64,000 bases of DNA from Rhizobium sp. R711 (GTDB taxonomy: Bacteria; Pseudomonadota; Alphaproteobacteria; Rhizobiales; Rhizobiaceae). Location of the stretch: the NCBI RefSeq assembly GCF_002211365.1, contig NZ_LOKZ01000012.1, forward strand, positions 310,001-374,000, written 5' to 3'. A program made the translations under genes and the position numbers. This document shows, piece after piece, positions 27,825-37,758 of this stretch. Within the stretch, counting starts at the first letter, position 1. Each line of letters starts with the position of its first letter. The notes beneath the pieces were generated by a model. It worked only from the letters and a program-made list of their open reading frames with translations, made no database searches and had not been told where the DNA came from.

Positions 27825-29489
27825 CTAGCTCTTGCGCGATAAAAACCAGCGTATTTCCGGCCTGTCGGGATAGGAGAAGGCGATCTCGATCTGGTCGGAT
27901 CCGCAAATGCCCGACGCGTCGGCAAAGAAGACGTCCTCGCCAATCAGCATTTCGTTGCCGGGCGTGGAGAACAGCCATGTTTCTCCATCGGGTGCCGTCA
28001 TCATGATCGACTCTTTGTCGATTTGCTTTAGGTTGATAGAAGGGTGGGCATGGAAGCGTGCCACTGCGCGCACGGCCTCATCGACCTTGCCTTCCGGCGC
28101 AACCAGTCGATCACAGCCCGTGGCGATCAATCCCGTGGCGTTCAGGGTCAGTTCGCGCTCGTGCAGGATACCGAAGGCGTTGAGGTAGCCATCATGGCTT
28201 GCCTTGATCACGTCGCGGCCGTCATCGGTGAGCGCGCGATCAACATTCACGGCTTTCACGCCATCAGTAATCACATTCGCAACGAACTCGGACGGTGCAA
28301 AACGGCTTGATGAGGTGTCGTTGACAGTGACGGTGCTATGCGCAGCGGTCGTTCGAGCAATCTGTACGTAGCGCCGCCCGGCGAATTTCGGCGACCCAGA
28401 ATTAACGATAAAACGGTGACGTCCGGAGGACATCTCGAACGACAGACACCCGGCATGCGCTGTGCGGGACAGGCTCCCGGCAGGCGGCAGTCCGGTATCG
28501 GCAATAATTACGGTTCTTCCCGCCGCCAGCCGCTGATAGCGCGAATGGGGCATTGCCTTGAAGGGATCGCCCGCGGTCTCGTCATACCGAAGCAACGACA
28601 TCAATTCCGTCGCGAGAGTCGACGTCGCGCCATTGAAAAGCGCGAGATCACCATCCTGATGCCTGAAAAAGCGCAGGGCCGGATACATGCGATCAATACC
28701 CGAGATCAGCTTCTGCGGCAGGTCATGACCGAGATTGACGTAGGTTTGCCGTAGCGGAAGGAGATCAAGGAGCAATTCCAACCCGACGCGTGGATTGCGC
28801 GAGATATGACCTCCGTCAGGCAGAATCTGGCTATCGAACTCCTGGTCCAATGCCTCGGCAGCGCGTCGAAGGGCGCCTGCGCGCGTTGGCATCGCAATGG
28901 AGGCCATCGCGAGAGCAATCCGCAATCGAAAGCGAACCTCACCGGGAGGCGCGTATTTTGCCATTCGACGCAGAAATCGCACTTGAAAGGCGAGCGAGCG
29001 CAAGAAGCGGCGATAGAAGCCGCGATCGGCATTGTGGAGAACAACAGGCGAATGCGAGAGCCAGGAAATCACGCGTTGCGCAGTAACATCGATCTCCCAG
29101 GCAATGCCCTCGATGCGGCCACCATGCAGCGACAGCCAGTTGTTGACGATGGAGCGGGCAACGCTTGAATGAAGGTCGCTCTTCTTGGTTCGCATGTGGC
29201 GGAGCCAGCCGAAGTTATGAAGCCGCAGCGCGAAAGCTCGAGACGGGAGGCTGAAATTGAAGGGCGACTTGCCGCCGGTCTCGAGGAGCCGACCGGCGAG
29301 CGGGAAGCGGCCGTTCAAAATCTCTTCGGCCACATGCGGATCAACTGCACGCAGGTCGGTCGGAGCGACGATTAAGCGTTCCGGGGCGTGAACCGTATGG
29401 CGGAAGAGACGCAGCCGCAGAATTGCTCCGCGGCACAGCGCGCGCCGCCAAGCCTCTCCCACGTAAAGAGTCGAGAACCCGGACCACAT
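27825..29489 (-). CDS. Heparinase II/III family protein (polysaccharide lyase-like)
   Basis: Predicted protein of 554 residues with an alpha-helical N-terminal half (about residues 30-300) and a C-terminal beta-sandwich heparinase II/III-like domain (from about 310; TAHAGCLSFEMSSGRHRFIVNSG is part of it, with H and Y residues usual for lyases). Enzymes of this fold cleave uronate-containing polysaccharides such as heparin, heparan or alginate. There is no obvious signal peptide and no neighbouring polysaccharide uptake genes, so a cytoplasmic or envelope role on an endogenous polymer is as likely. It sits between rsmB and purH, an arrangement I associate with Rhizobiales core genomes. The substrate is unknown. 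The ATG lacks a strong ribosome site. Confidence 0.82.
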   Translation of the reverse strand: MWSGFSTLYVGEAWRRALCRGAILRLRLFRHTVHAPERLIVAPTDLRAVDPHVAEEILNGRFPLAGRLLETGGKSPFNFSLPSRAFALRLHNFGWLRHMRTKKSDLHSSVARSIVNNWLSLHGGRIEGIAWEIDVTAQRVISWLSHSPVVLHNADRGFYRRFLRSLAFQVRFLRRMAKYAPPGEVRFRLRIALAMASIAMPTRAGALRRAAEALDQEFDSQILPDGGHISRNPRVGLELLLDLLPLRQTYVNLGHDLPQKLISGIDRMYPALRFFRHQDGDLALFNGATSTLATELMSLLRYDETAGDPFKAMPHSRYQRLAAGRTVIIADTGLPPAGSLSRTAHAGCLSFEMSSGRHRFIVNSGSPKFAGRRYVQIARTTAAHSTVTVNDTSSSRFAPSEFVANVITDGVKAVNVDRALTDDGRDVIKASHDGYLNAFGILHERELTLNATGLIATGCDRLVAPEGKVDEAVRAVARFHAHPSINLKQIDKESIMMTAPDGETWLFSTPGNEMLIGEDVFFADASGICGSDQIEIAFSYPDRPEIRWFLSRKS

Positions 29490-29599
29490 GTTTATTGTCT
29501 ATTGACCCGCGTCGTTAAGAATAAGTGAATAAGCCCGGAATCAGTGACACTTACGTATCAAATTATGACAGGTGCTTAACTATGCCAGTTGCCATTCGA

Positions 29600-30994
29600 T
29601 CAGGCAACACGGCGCATCACGACGGCGTAGAAGCCGTCAAGACCACCCGCAAAACCGGAGGGAACCTCGAGCATGTCGGGTGTCGTCCGGAACTCTCCAA
29701 GAGGGCTGATGGCAGACTCCAGGCCTGGCCAGTGCTCGGCCTCAATGGCGACGCGCTCGAGCATCGGTGCGTCCGAAAGAACGCGAGCGGCCACATCCTC
29801 TCCTTCGGCCGGATCAAGCGAGCAATTGGAAAAGACGATCGTGCCCCCGGGCTTCAACAGGGTTATAGCGTGGCGCAGCAATCGCTCCTGAAGCGCAGCA
29901 AGTTTCGCGATGTCCTCCGGCCCCTTGGCCCAAAGTACATCCGGATGCCGGCGCGTCGTCCCCGTCGATGAGCAGGGCGCATCCAGCAATATGGCGTCGA
30001 AAAGCTCCACCGGCTCGTATTTGGTGAGGTCGCTGGCAACCGTCTCGGCATTCAATCCAAGCCGATCAAGGTTCGCTCGCAGTCGCTTGATGCGGTTTTC
30101 GGACTGCTCGACGGCGGTAACCTTGCCTCCAGCAAGGATCAGCTGGGCCGTTTTTCCGCCGGGAGCTGCGCACAGATCGGCAACGCGTTTGCCCGCCAGG
30201 TCGCCAAACAGCTGAGCAGGGATACTGGCGGCTGCGTCCTGAACCCACCACGCGCCTTCCGCAAATCCTTCCAATGAGGGAACGCTACCCTCGAAGGCGG
30301 CAAGCCGAACACCACCGGTCGGCAGCACAAAGCCGCCCAGACGTCCCGCCCATCCCTGCGCGTCGTCTTTGACCGTAAGATCGATTGCGGCCGGCTCAAG
30401 TTGCGATTCAGAGATCGATTGTGCCCTTTCCTTGCCATAGGCCCTCTCGAGCCTGTCGAGAAACCATTCCGGCATCACCGGGGTCGAGCTGATCTCGGCA
30501 AGGATATGGTCCTTCTCGCGTCCAAGACGCCGCAGAACGGCATTCACCAACTTCGCAAAACGACGATTCCGCGGGTCCTGATTTGACTGCTCGACCGCGA
30601 GGTCGACCGCCGCATGATCCGGCACATCGAGGTAGAGAATCTGCGCGGCAGCGATCGCAAGCACATGGTGCAGCGCCCTTGCACCTTCGGGAAGCGGCGA
30701 TTCAAGCAGGCGGGAGATCGCGGCATCGATCCGTGGCAAATGCCGCAACGTCGTATTGAGAATGGCGCGCACCAGGGCGCGGTCTCCCTCGTTGAGAGCC
30801 TTGTACACCGGATTGCCATGTTCATTGTCCAAGGCGCCGTCAAGTGAAAGCTTCCGGTCGACGACGGCCGCCAGGATCTTGGCAGCCGCAGCGCGAACCT
30901 GCAGTCCGGGTTTTGTTGGACCAGGAACAGACCCCTGATTGGATGACTTTGGTTTGCGAAATGGCTTTTTCTTGCCGTCTGAATTCAAGACCAC
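29600..30994 (-). CDS. rsmB: 16S rRNA m5C967 methyltransferase RsmB-like
   Basis: SAM-dependent RNA cytosine-5 methyltransferase of 464 residues. A basic leader (residues 1-25, [12 protein letters not shown]) is followed by the NusB-like RNA-binding domain (about 30-170) and the Rossmann-fold methyltransferase domain with [14 protein letters not shown] (SAM binding). The two catalytic cysteine motifs, DAPCSSTG and [12 protein letters not shown], are both intact. The start is GTG at 30994, and the gene overlaps the end of htpX by 10 bases, so translation is probably coupled. The target base is assigned from the NusB-methyltransferase domain fusion typical of RsmB. Confidence 0.93.
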   Translation of the reverse strand: MVLNSDGKKKPFRKPKSSNQGSVPGPTKPGLQVRAAAAKILAAVVDRKLSLDGALDNEHGNPVYKALNEGDRALVRAILNTTLRHLPRIDAAISRLLESPLPEGARALHHVLAIAAAQILYLDVPDHAAVDLAVEQSNQDPRNRRFAKLVNAVLRRLGREKDHILAEISSTPVMPEWFLDRLERAYGKERAQSISESQLEPAAIDLTVKDDAQGWAGRLGGFVLPTGGVRLAAFEGSVPSLEGFAEGAWWVQDAAASIPAQLFGDLAGKRVADLCAAPGGKTAQLILAGGKVTAVEQSENRIKRLRANLDRLGLNAETVASDLTKYEPVELFDAILLDAPCSSTGTTRRHPDVLWAKGPEDIAKLAALQERLLRHAITLLKPGGTIVFSNCSLDPAEGEDVAARVLSDAPMLERVAIEAEHWPGLESAISPLGEFRTTPDMLEVPSGFAGGLDGFYAVVMRRVA

Positions 30995-31947
30995 GGACCT
31001 TTCGGCGGTTGTGAGCCACCGCGATCAAGACCGGTATTCGGAACCGAGCGCGATTTGCGCATCGGATTATCAGCGCGCGCCGTCGCCGTCGAGACATTCA
31101 TGCCGCCACGTGCCATTTCCTGCAGAGCTGCAATCCGGTTTTCCGTGTTCGGGTGCGTAGAGAACAGATTGTCCATGCCAGCACCTGTCAGCGGATTGAT
31201 GATGAACATATGGGCCGTCGCCGGGTTGCGCTCAGCATCATAGTTCGGCACATGCGAGGCGCTACGTGCAATCTTGCCGAGTGCCGAGGCAAGCCACAGC
31301 GGATTGCCGCAAATTTCTGCACCTCGGCGATCGGCCGAATATTCGCGCGTACGACTGATGGCCATCTGAACCATCATCGCGGCAAGCGGCGCGACAATCA
31401 TTGCCAGCAATACCCCTATGAAACCCAGCGGATTGTTGTTGTTTCCCCGGTTGCCACTGAAGAAGAACGCAAAATTGCCAAGCATAGAAATCGCGCCGGC
31501 TAGGGTCGCCGTGATCGTCATCGTCAAGGTGTCACGGTTTTGCACGTGGGCCAACTCATGGGCCATGACGCCAGCCACTTCTTCCGGCGTCAGTGCGCTC
31601 AACAGGCCTGTGGACGCGGCAACGGCGGCGTTCTCGGGATTGCGACCTGTTGCGAAAGCATTTGGTTGCGGGCTATCGTAGAGATAGACCTTCGGCATGG
31701 GCAGGCCGGCATTGCGCGCCAGATCCCTGATGATGGCGAAGAACTCCGGGGCATTGCGCTCGTCGATCTCCTGCGCGTGATAGGCCGACAGCACCATGCG
31801 GTCGGAATTCCAATAGGAAAAGAAGTTCATCCCAGCGGCAATCACGAACGCGATCATCATGCCGCCGCGCCCGCCAATCAGAAAGCCGACGGCCATGAAC
31901 AATGCGGTCATGAAGGCGAGCAACATGGCTGTACGGACGAGGTTCAT
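30985..31947 (-). CDS. htpX: Membrane zinc metalloprotease HtpX
   Basis: Inner-membrane M48 protease for quality control of misfolded membrane proteins. It has 320 residues from the ATG at 31947, which has a GGAG site; the frame extends 12 codons further upstream without support. Two N-terminal helices are at about 4-22 and 28-46, the zinc motif HELAH at 130-134, and a further pair of hydrophobic segments follows (about 145-190). The C-terminus is a low-complexity polar tail rich in R, S and P. The last codons overlap rsmB by 10 bases. In many bacteria htpX belongs to envelope-stress regulons; no such site is evident here. Confidence 0.95.
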   Translation of the reverse strand: MNLVRTAMLLAFMTALFMAVGFLIGGRGGMMIAFVIAAGMNFFSYWNSDRMVLSAYHAQEIDERNAPEFFAIIRDLARNAGLPMPKVYLYDSPQPNAFATGRNPENAAVAASTGLLSALTPEEVAGVMAHELAHVQNRDTLTMTITATLAGAISMLGNFAFFFSGNRGNNNNPLGFIGVLLAMIVAPLAAMMVQMAISRTREYSADRRGAEICGNPLWLASALGKIARSASHVPNYDAERNPATAHMFIINPLTGAGMDNLFSTHPNTENRIAALQEMARGGMNVSTATARADNPMRKSRSVPNTGLDRGGSQPPKGPWS

Positions 31948-32070
31948 CGCTATCTCCAAAGTACGCCTAAGCGGACCGCGCAAGGTTATAGGGTTTCAAT
32001 TGCGGCGCCAGCGCTCTATGATTTGGTCATTCACCAGCCATTTTCAATATTTTTCGGGCGGAATCGCGTG

Positions 32071-32295
32071 ATGCAAGCAGCGGACAATGACAACAACGAA
32101 ACCCTGGCGACTGAAGCCGCCGAGGGTCCTCGCAAGTTGCTGTCGCCGGCTGCCAAGCGTGCGCTTGCCGAGGCCGAAGAGCGTCGGCGAAACGAGAAGC
32201 AAGTCGAAATGCCGCCCGAGATAGGTGGCCGCGGCGGTGCAGATCCTTCCCGCTTTGGAGACTGGGAAATCAACGGCAGAGCGATCGATTTCTAA
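32071..32295 (+). CDS. DUF1674 / SDHAF4-like succinate dehydrogenase assembly factor
   Basis: Small soluble protein of 74 residues from the ATG at 32071. The N-terminal half is charged and probably disordered (MQAADNDNNET, then AEAEERRRNEK). The C-terminus carries the diagnostic DUF1674 signature, GGRGGADPSRFGDWEINGRA, ending in IDF. This C-terminal motif defines the SDHAF4 (Sdh8) family, which in mitochondria binds the flavinated SdhA subunit before complex II assembly; the bacterial role is inferred. The start codon lies 123 bases from the divergent htpX start, with a GTG directly before the ATG as an alternative. No good ribosome site is evident. Confidence 0.85.
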   Translation: MQAADNDNNETLATEAAEGPRKLLSPAAKRALAEAEERRRNEKQVEMPPEIGGRGGADPSRFGDWEINGRAIDF

Positions 32296-32343
32296 GTAAA
32301 TATTCCTATTGACTTTCTCTTGAGATCGGAATTTATTCCTTTC

Positions 32344-32793
32344 ATGAGAAAGATTGTTTCCTTTGTCGCGCTGGCCCTCGCTGCGACGCCGGTAACGGCC
32401 GTTGCTCGCGACGAAATAGAGGGACCAGTATTCGCTGAAATCCTGAGAGTGATCGATGGTGACACTCTGCTGGTCGAAGCGCGCCCTTGGCCGCAGCAGA
32501 CAATGGAAGTCTACGTTCGGATTCGCGGGATCGACGCCCCTGAGATGCACTCCAACTGTGCTGAAATAAGGTGTGCGGGGATCGACGCTCGCCACGCTCT
32601 GAAAAACCTGACATCCGGATCACCCGAGATCCATCTTACGCAGATTGCCGGCGACAAGTATTTCGGTCGTATCCTGGCCAACGTCACCCTTTCGGATGGC
32701 AAGAATCCGGCTCAAGACCTTTTGGAAGAAGGAATCGTGCGAGCCCATGACGGCGGCCGAAAACCGCGAGAAACATGCCCGGCAGAGAACTGA
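32344..32793 (+). CDS. Secreted thermonuclease-family (SNase-like) protein
   Basis: Protein of 149 residues with a Sec signal peptide (MRKIVSFVALALAATPVTAVA, cleavage near residue 21) and a staphylococcal-nuclease-like domain (about 30-140). Two hallmark segments of the fold are visible: VIDGDTL near residue 36 and RIRGIDAPEMHSNC near 60. The arginine/glutamate triad used by SNase is only partly recognisable: R in RGIDAPE is present, the downstream glutamate/arginine region is divergent (DKYFGRILANV). Four cysteines may form disulfides. The start has no ribosome site, and a TTGACT/TTTATT promoter-like pair ends just before the ATG, so the mRNA might be leaderless. A terminator follows. Confidence 0.82.
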   Translation: MRKIVSFVALALAATPVTAVARDEIEGPVFAEILRVIDGDTLLVEARPWPQQTMEVYVRIRGIDAPEMHSNCAEIRCAGIDARHALKNLTSGSPEIHLTQIAGDKYFGRILANVTLSDGKNPAQDLLEEGIVRAHDGGRKPRETCPAEN

Positions 32794-32826
32794 AGCCGCC
32801 CCGATCGCTCGGAGCGGCTTTTTTCT
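32794..32826. terminator. Terminator hairpin between the nuclease gene and acs (convergent)
   Basis: AAGCCGC pairs with GCGGCTT around an inner CCGATCGCTCGG, followed by TTTTTTC on the plus strand. It serves the plus-strand nuclease gene and overlaps the stop of acs. Confidence 0.75.
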
Positions 32827-34781
32827 TAGGCGGCCGTCTTGTTCTGCCGGTTGGCGATCAGATCGTCGACAACAGCCGGATCGGCGAGCGTCGAGGTATC
32901 ACCCAGCGAGCCGAAGTCGTCCTCGGCAATCTTGCGCAGGATACGGCGCATGATCTTGCCCGAACGGGTCTTCGGAAGCCCCGGTGCAAACTGGATCTTG
33001 TCGGGTGCTGCGATTGGGCCGATTTCGCTGCGAACATGCTTGACCAGTTGCTGCCGCAAATCGTCCGAGCCTTCATTGCCCGCCATCAGCGTGACATAGC
33101 AGTAAATGCCCTGACCCTTGATCGGGTGCGGATAGCCAACGACGGCGGCTTCCGAGACGAGGTTGTGCGAAACAAGCGCCGATTCGACCTCGGCGGTACC
33201 CAGACGGTGGCCTGAAACGTTCAGCACGTCATCGACGCGACCGGTAATCCAGTAGTAGCCGTCTTCATCCCGTCGGCAGCCATCGCCGGTGAAATACTTG
33301 CCCTTGTAGGTCGAGAAATATGTCTGGATGAAGCGCTCGTGGTCGCCATAGACTGTGCGCATCTGTCCCGGCCAACTGTCGGTAATGCAGAGGTTTCCAT
33401 CGGCAGCACCCTCGAGCACATTGCCTTCGTTGTCGACCAACTGCGGCTTGATGCCGAAGAACGGCTTCGTCGCGGACCCCGGTTTAAGGTCAGTGGCGCC
33501 CGGCAGTGGCGTGATCATGTGACCCCCGGTTTCCGTCTGCCACCAGGTATCGATAACAGGGCAACGCTTATCGCCAACGACGTTATAATACCATTCCCAC
33601 GCTTCCGGATTGATCGGCTCGCCAACCGTGCCGAGCAGGCGAAGGCTGGAGCGCGACGAGCGCGTGACGAAGTGGTCGCCGGCACCCATCAGAGAGCGAA
33701 TCGCCGTTGGCGCCGTGTAGAAGATATTGACCTTGTGCTTGTCGATGACTTCCCAGAACCGGCCCTGGTCCGGAAAATTCGGAACACCTTCGAACATCAG
33801 CGTCGTCGCACAGTTCGCAAGCGGACCGTAAACAATGTACGAGTGCCCGGTGACCCAGCCCACGTCGGCGGTGCACCAGTAGATATCGCCCGGGTGGTAA
33901 TCGAAGACATACTCGTGGGTCATTGCCGCGTAGACGAGATAGCCGCCCGTCGTGTGCAACACACCCTTGGGCTTTCCAGTCGAGCCAGAGGTGTAAAGGA
34001 TGAACAACGGATCCTCCGCCTTCATCTTCACGGGCGGGCACTCCGGCTTAACCGTAGCGATTTCCTGATGGTACCAGAGATCGCGGCCGGGCGCCCATCC
34101 TGTCTTGCCGCCAGTACGCCGCACCACGACAACCTTGTCGACGATGACATGCTGACGAGCGGCGATATGAATTGCCGTGTCGGTATTGTCCTTCAACGGC
34201 ACGGGCCTGCCGCCGCGCACGCCTTCGTCGCAAGTGATCACGAACGTGGATTCGCAATCGACGATACGGCCTGCCAGCGCTTCCGGCGAGAAACCGCCAA
34301 ACACGACCGAATGAACCGCACCGATGCGGGCACAGGCGAGCATGGCATAGGCCGCCTCTGGGATCATCGGCATGTAGATGGTAACGCGATCGCCCTTCTT
34401 GACGCCATGTTTCTTCATGACGTTCGCCATGCGGCACACGTGCTCATAGAGCTCGTTGTAGGTAATCTTCTTGTCGACGTACGGATTGTCGCCCTCGAAG
34501 ATGATAGCCACCTGGTTGCCGTTCGTCTTCAGGTGCCGGTCAATGCAGTTGTAAGAAACGTTCGTCTGCCCATCCTCGAACCACTTGATCGAGACCCTAC
34601 CTCTGAAGGACGTGTTTTTGACCTTGGTGTAAGGTTTGAACCAATCGATCCGCTTGCCATGCTTGCCCCAGAACTTATCGGGGTTCTCGACGCTTTCCTC
34701 GTACCATTGCTCGTACTTGGCCTTATCGATAAGCGCATGGTTCTTCACCGGCTTTTGCACCGGGTAGATCTTTTCGGACAT
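32826..34781 (-). CDS. acs: Acetyl-CoA synthetase (AMP-forming)
   Basis: Activates acetate to acetyl-CoA through acetyl-AMP. The product has 651 residues, the normal length, from the ATG at 34781, which has an excellent AGGAGG site; longer frames upstream lack support. The AMP-binding P-loop [12 protein letters not shown] lies near residue 267, further core motifs include [15 protein letters not shown], and the C-terminal [10 protein letters not shown] carries the catalytic lysine that is acetylated in regulated Acs. It runs convergent with the nuclease gene and divergent from trcR; the 228-base gap should hold both promoters. A second enzyme of the same superfamily, PrpE, is encoded 1 kb away. 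Confidence 0.97.
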   Translation of the reverse strand: MSEKIYPVQKPVKNHALIDKAKYEQWYEESVENPDKFWGKHGKRIDWFKPYTKVKNTSFRGRVSIKWFEDGQTNVSYNCIDRHLKTNGNQVAIIFEGDNPYVDKKITYNELYEHVCRMANVMKKHGVKKGDRVTIYMPMIPEAAYAMLACARIGAVHSVVFGGFSPEALAGRIVDCESTFVITCDEGVRGGRPVPLKDNTDTAIHIAARQHVIVDKVVVVRRTGGKTGWAPGRDLWYHQEIATVKPECPPVKMKAEDPLFILYTSGSTGKPKGVLHTTGGYLVYAAMTHEYVFDYHPGDIYWCTADVGWVTGHSYIVYGPLANCATTLMFEGVPNFPDQGRFWEVIDKHKVNIFYTAPTAIRSLMGAGDHFVTRSSRSSLRLLGTVGEPINPEAWEWYYNVVGDKRCPVIDTWWQTETGGHMITPLPGATDLKPGSATKPFFGIKPQLVDNEGNVLEGAADGNLCITDSWPGQMRTVYGDHERFIQTYFSTYKGKYFTGDGCRRDEDGYYWITGRVDDVLNVSGHRLGTAEVESALVSHNLVSEAAVVGYPHPIKGQGIYCYVTLMAGNEGSDDLRQQLVKHVRSEIGPIAAPDKIQFAPGLPKTRSGKIMRRILRKIAEDDFGSLGDTSTLADPAVVDDLIANRQNKTAA

Positions 34782-35009
34782 GGAATTCCTCCTCACTCGG
34801 ATACCGGGCGGCCAAAAAGCGAAGCAGCCCTGACTGGCTTTAGGCATTCATAGCAGGTCGCATCTGCCCGGCAATTAGACAAAGGTCATTTCATTCGTGA
34901 TCAATTGCAATTCTGCGTCACTGCGGTTATATAGCGCCATATTTCCCGGACATAGTGGTGACAATCCACGGACCGCGACACCGGCGCGGACGACAGAAGG
35001 ACTATATCC

Positions 35010-35708
35010 ATGGCTCAACAATTGCTCATGCCGAAGGCGACTGCCATCTGGCTCGTCGACAACACAGCCCTGTCATTCGACCAGATCGCGCAGTTCTGCA
35101 GACTGCATCCGCTCGAAGTGAAGGCAATTGCCGACGGCGAAGCCGCGCAAGGCATCAAGGGTCTCGATCCGATTGCCACCGGTCAGCTTTCGCGCGACGA
35201 AATCGCCCGCGCAGAAAAGAACCCGGCGCACAAGCTGAAGCTCTCCGAGCCCAAGGTTCGCGTGCCCGAATCCAAGCGCCGCGGCCCACGCTACACGCCG
35301 GTTTCCAAGCGTCAGGATCGCCCGAATGCCATTCTCTGGCTGGTGCGCAATCATCCGGAACTGAAGGATGCGCAGATTTCCCGCCTCGTCGGCACCACGA
35401 AGTCGACGATCGAGCAAATTCGCGAACGTACTCACTGGAACTCCGCAAACCTCGCGCCGATGGACCCGGTAACACTCGGCCTTTGCAGCCAGATCGATCT
35501 CGACATGGAAGTCGAAAAGGCGGCGAAGGGCCGTCCGCTGCCGACCGCCGCCGAGCTTGGCGCAACCCTGCAGTCGGCCCACGAAACCGAGCGTCTGGCG
35601 GGCCACGAGCGCGAAGAGGAGAAGGAAATCGACGCCGATGCCGTCTTCGCAAAGCTCAAGTCTCTGAAGTCTTCCCCGAAGGACGAGGACGAAGACGATC
35701 AGTATTGA
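35010..35708 (+). CDS. trcR: Cell cycle transcriptional regulator TrcR (DUF1013)
   Basis: Alphaproteobacterial protein of 232 residues matching the DUF1013/TrcR family. The opening LLMPKATAIWLVDNTALSFD and the central TPVSKRQDRPNAILWLV (before NHPEL) are family-typical. A predicted helix-turn-helix follows at about residues 118-145 (KDAQISRLVGTTKSTIEQIR). The C-terminal third is acidic and charged (EREEEKEID, then DEDEDDQY). Family members are described as essential or cell-cycle-linked DNA-binding regulators; the targets in this organism are not visible. An AGAAGG site precedes the ATG, and a terminator follows at 35731-35758. It is monocistronic, between the two minus-strand acyl-CoA synthetase genes. 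Confidence 0.9.
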   Translation: MAQQLLMPKATAIWLVDNTALSFDQIAQFCRLHPLEVKAIADGEAAQGIKGLDPIATGQLSRDEIARAEKNPAHKLKLSEPKVRVPESKRRGPRYTPVSKRQDRPNAILWLVRNHPELKDAQISRLVGTTKSTIEQIRERTHWNSANLAPMDPVTLGLCSQIDLDMEVEKAAKGRPLPTAAELGATLQSAHETERLAGHEREEEKEIDADAVFAKLKSLKSSPKDEDEDDQY

Positions 35709-35730
35709 TTGTCTCAGATGATCGACACTC

Positions 35731-35758
35731 AAGGCCCTGCGTAAGCGGGGCCTTTTCG
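35731..35758 (+). terminator. Rho-independent terminator after trcR
   Basis: Stem AAGGCCC (35731-35737) / GGGCCTT (35748-35754) with a 10-base loop, then TTCGTTTG. Confidence 0.75.
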
Positions 35759-35765
35759 TTTGCGC

Positions 35766-37676
35766 CTACATCGGCAGGGAACCGAACCCACGCTTGCGCA
35801 GCGCTTCGGCTATTTCCTCGAGAATAATGGGATCGTCGATCGTTGCCGGCATTTTCCACGGCACGCCATCGGCGATCTTCTGGATTGTGCCGCGCAAGAT
35901 CTTGCCGGAGCGGGTCTTGGGAAGGCGATCGACGGTTATCGCGGTCTTGAACGCGGCCACCGGGCCGATCGAGTCACGGATCAACTGCACGACCTCAGAT
36001 TCAATCGCCGATGTTTCCCGTGAAACATTCTTCTTCAGAACGAGAAAGCCACAGGGTACCTGGCCCTTCAGTTGGTCAGCAATTCCGACCACCGCACATT
36101 CGGCGACATCCGGATGCATCGCACAAACCTCCTCCATTGCCCCCGTGGACAGACGATGGCCAGCGCAGTTGATGATGTCGTCGGTCCGCGACATGATGAA
36201 GAGATAACCATCTTCGTCGATGTAGCCGGCGTCCGCGGTTTTGTAATAGCCAGGAAATTCCGCCAGATAGGCTGAACGGAAGCGCTCGTCGGCGTTCCAC
36301 AGCGTGGGCAGGCAACCGGGGGGCAGGGGAAGCTCGACAACGATGTTTCCAAGCGTCCCCGGCCCGACCGGGTGCCCGGCATCGTCGAGTACGTGGATGC
36401 GGTAGCCGGGCATGGCCACAGATGGCGAGCCGTGCTTCACGGTCAAAGCCTCAAGGCCGAGCGGGTTCGCCACCATCGGCCATCCGGTTTCCGTCTGCCA
36501 CCAATGATCGATCACGGGAACATCAAGCATCCGCTCGGCCCATTTCAGCGTCTCCGGATCGGCACGCTCTCCTGCGAGGAACAGCGCACGAAAATTCGGC
36601 ATTGCGTATGCCTTGATATGGATACCATCGCTATCTTCGCGGCGAATGGCACGAAACGCCGTGGGCGCGGTAAAAAGGACACGAACATCATGCTCCGACG
36701 CGATGCGCCAGAAGACACCAGCATCAGGCGTGCCAACCGGCTTTCCCTCAAAAATCACACTGGCAGCGCCCACGAGAAGCGGCGCATAGACAATGTAGGA
36801 ATGGCCAACGACCCAACCTATATCGGAAGCCGCCCAGAACACCTCACCAGGCTTGATGCCGAAGATATTCGCCATGGACCAGGCGAGGGCGACCATGTGG
36901 CCGCCATTATCACGCACAACGCCCTTGGGCTGGCCGGTCGTGCCTGATGTATAGAGAATGTAGAGTTCGTCCGTCGCCTCGACGGGAGTGCATTCGACGT
37001 TCACACCGCGATTTCTCGCGACGGCGGCTTCGAAATCCTCGTCACGACCATCAACCAGCTCTGCCACGAGCTGCGGCCTCTGCAGGACAAGACAACGGGC
37101 CGGCTTCGACTTCGCGATGGCGATCGCCAGATCGACCAGGGGCTTGTAGGGCACCACTCGCCCCGGTTCGAGCCCGCAACTTGCGGTGAGGATTAGTTTC
37201 GCTCCCGAATCGTCGATTCGTGCGGCAAGTTCATTCGCCGCAAAGCCGCCAAACACAACGGAATGAACTGCGCCGATGCGGGCGCAGGCGAGCATGGCAA
37301 AGACCGCCTGCGGCACCATTGGCATATAGATGATGACGCGGTCGCCCTTGGCAATTCCGCGCTCGTGCAGCGTCACTGCAATGGCGCTCACTTCGGCAAG
37401 GACTTCGCCATAAGTAAATGCAGTCTTCGCACCACTAATCGGGCTATCGTAGATAAAGGCAGTATCGTCGCCGCGGCCAGACCGAACGTGGCGGTCAAGA
37501 CAATTGAAGCAGGTATTGGTTTCGCCTCCAGCAAACCAACGGCCATAGGGGCCATACTCCGGCGAGAAAGTCCGGGTCGGCTGTTTGAACCAGTCGATAT
37601 CCGCGGCTGCCTCGCGCCAGAAGGCCTCCGGATCGCTCCTCCAGCTGGCGTAGGTCTGGCGATAGCTTCCCTGCAT
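35766..37676 (-). CDS. prpE: Propionate--CoA ligase (PrpE-type acyl-CoA synthetase)
   Basis: AMP-forming ligase that activates propionate (and less well acetate) to its CoA ester. The product has 636 residues from the ATG at 37676, which has a GGGAGGAG site. PrpE-type sequence runs throughout: YRQTYASWRSDPEAFW at the start, the P-loop YTSGTTGQPKGV near residue 239 and the C-terminal catalytic lysine in KTRSGKILRGT. It differs from acs in the missing N-terminal extension and in the GGETNTCFNCLDRH segment. A near-perfect parS site (36012-36027) is embedded in the gene and encodes VSRET at residues 551-555. The yggS-family gene lies upstream on the same strand. Confidence 0.93.
   Translation of the reverse strand: MQGSYRQTYASWRSDPEAFWREAAADIDWFKQPTRTFSPEYGPYGRWFAGGETNTCFNCLDRHVRSGRGDDTAFIYDSPISGAKTAFTYGEVLAEVSAIAVTLHERGIAKGDRVIIYMPMVPQAVFAMLACARIGAVHSVVFGGFAANELAARIDDSGAKLILTASCGLEPGRVVPYKPLVDLAIAIAKSKPARCLVLQRPQLVAELVDGRDEDFEAAVARNRGVNVECTPVEATDELYILYTSGTTGQPKGVVRDNGGHMVALAWSMANIFGIKPGEVFWAASDIGWVVGHSYIVYAPLLVGAASVIFEGKPVGTPDAGVFWRIASEHDVRVLFTAPTAFRAIRREDSDGIHIKAYAMPNFRALFLAGERADPETLKWAERMLDVPVIDHWWQTETGWPMVANPLGLEALTVKHGSPSVAMPGYRIHVLDDAGHPVGPGTLGNIVVELPLPPGCLPTLWNADERFRSAYLAEFPGYYKTADAGYIDEDGYLFIMSRTDDIINCAGHRLSTGAMEEVCAMHPDVAECAVVGIADQLKGQVPCGFLVLKKNVSRETSAIESEVVQLIRDSIGPVAAFKTAITVDRLPKTRSGKILRGTIQKIADGVPWKMPATIDDPIILEEIAEALRKRGFGSLPM
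36012..36027. promoter_or_regulatory. parS-like ParB-binding site inside prpE
   Basis: TGTTTCCCGTGAAACA matches the consensus TGTTTCACGTGAAACA at 15 of 16 positions. It is read in the VSRET phase on the minus strand and lies about 16 kb from the candidate origin. Confidence 0.7.
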
Positions 37677-37758
37677 CTGCTCCTCCCCAGGACATGCAAG
37701 TTGTCCTATCAATCTAGGAGAGGTCTGCCGGGAGAGGAAGCCCGACGAAAGCAGCGTA

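Noticed and set aside
33339..34853. 504-codon plus-strand frame opposite acs
   Set aside because: Shadow of acs; low-complexity Arg/His/Val-rich translation without recognisable domains.
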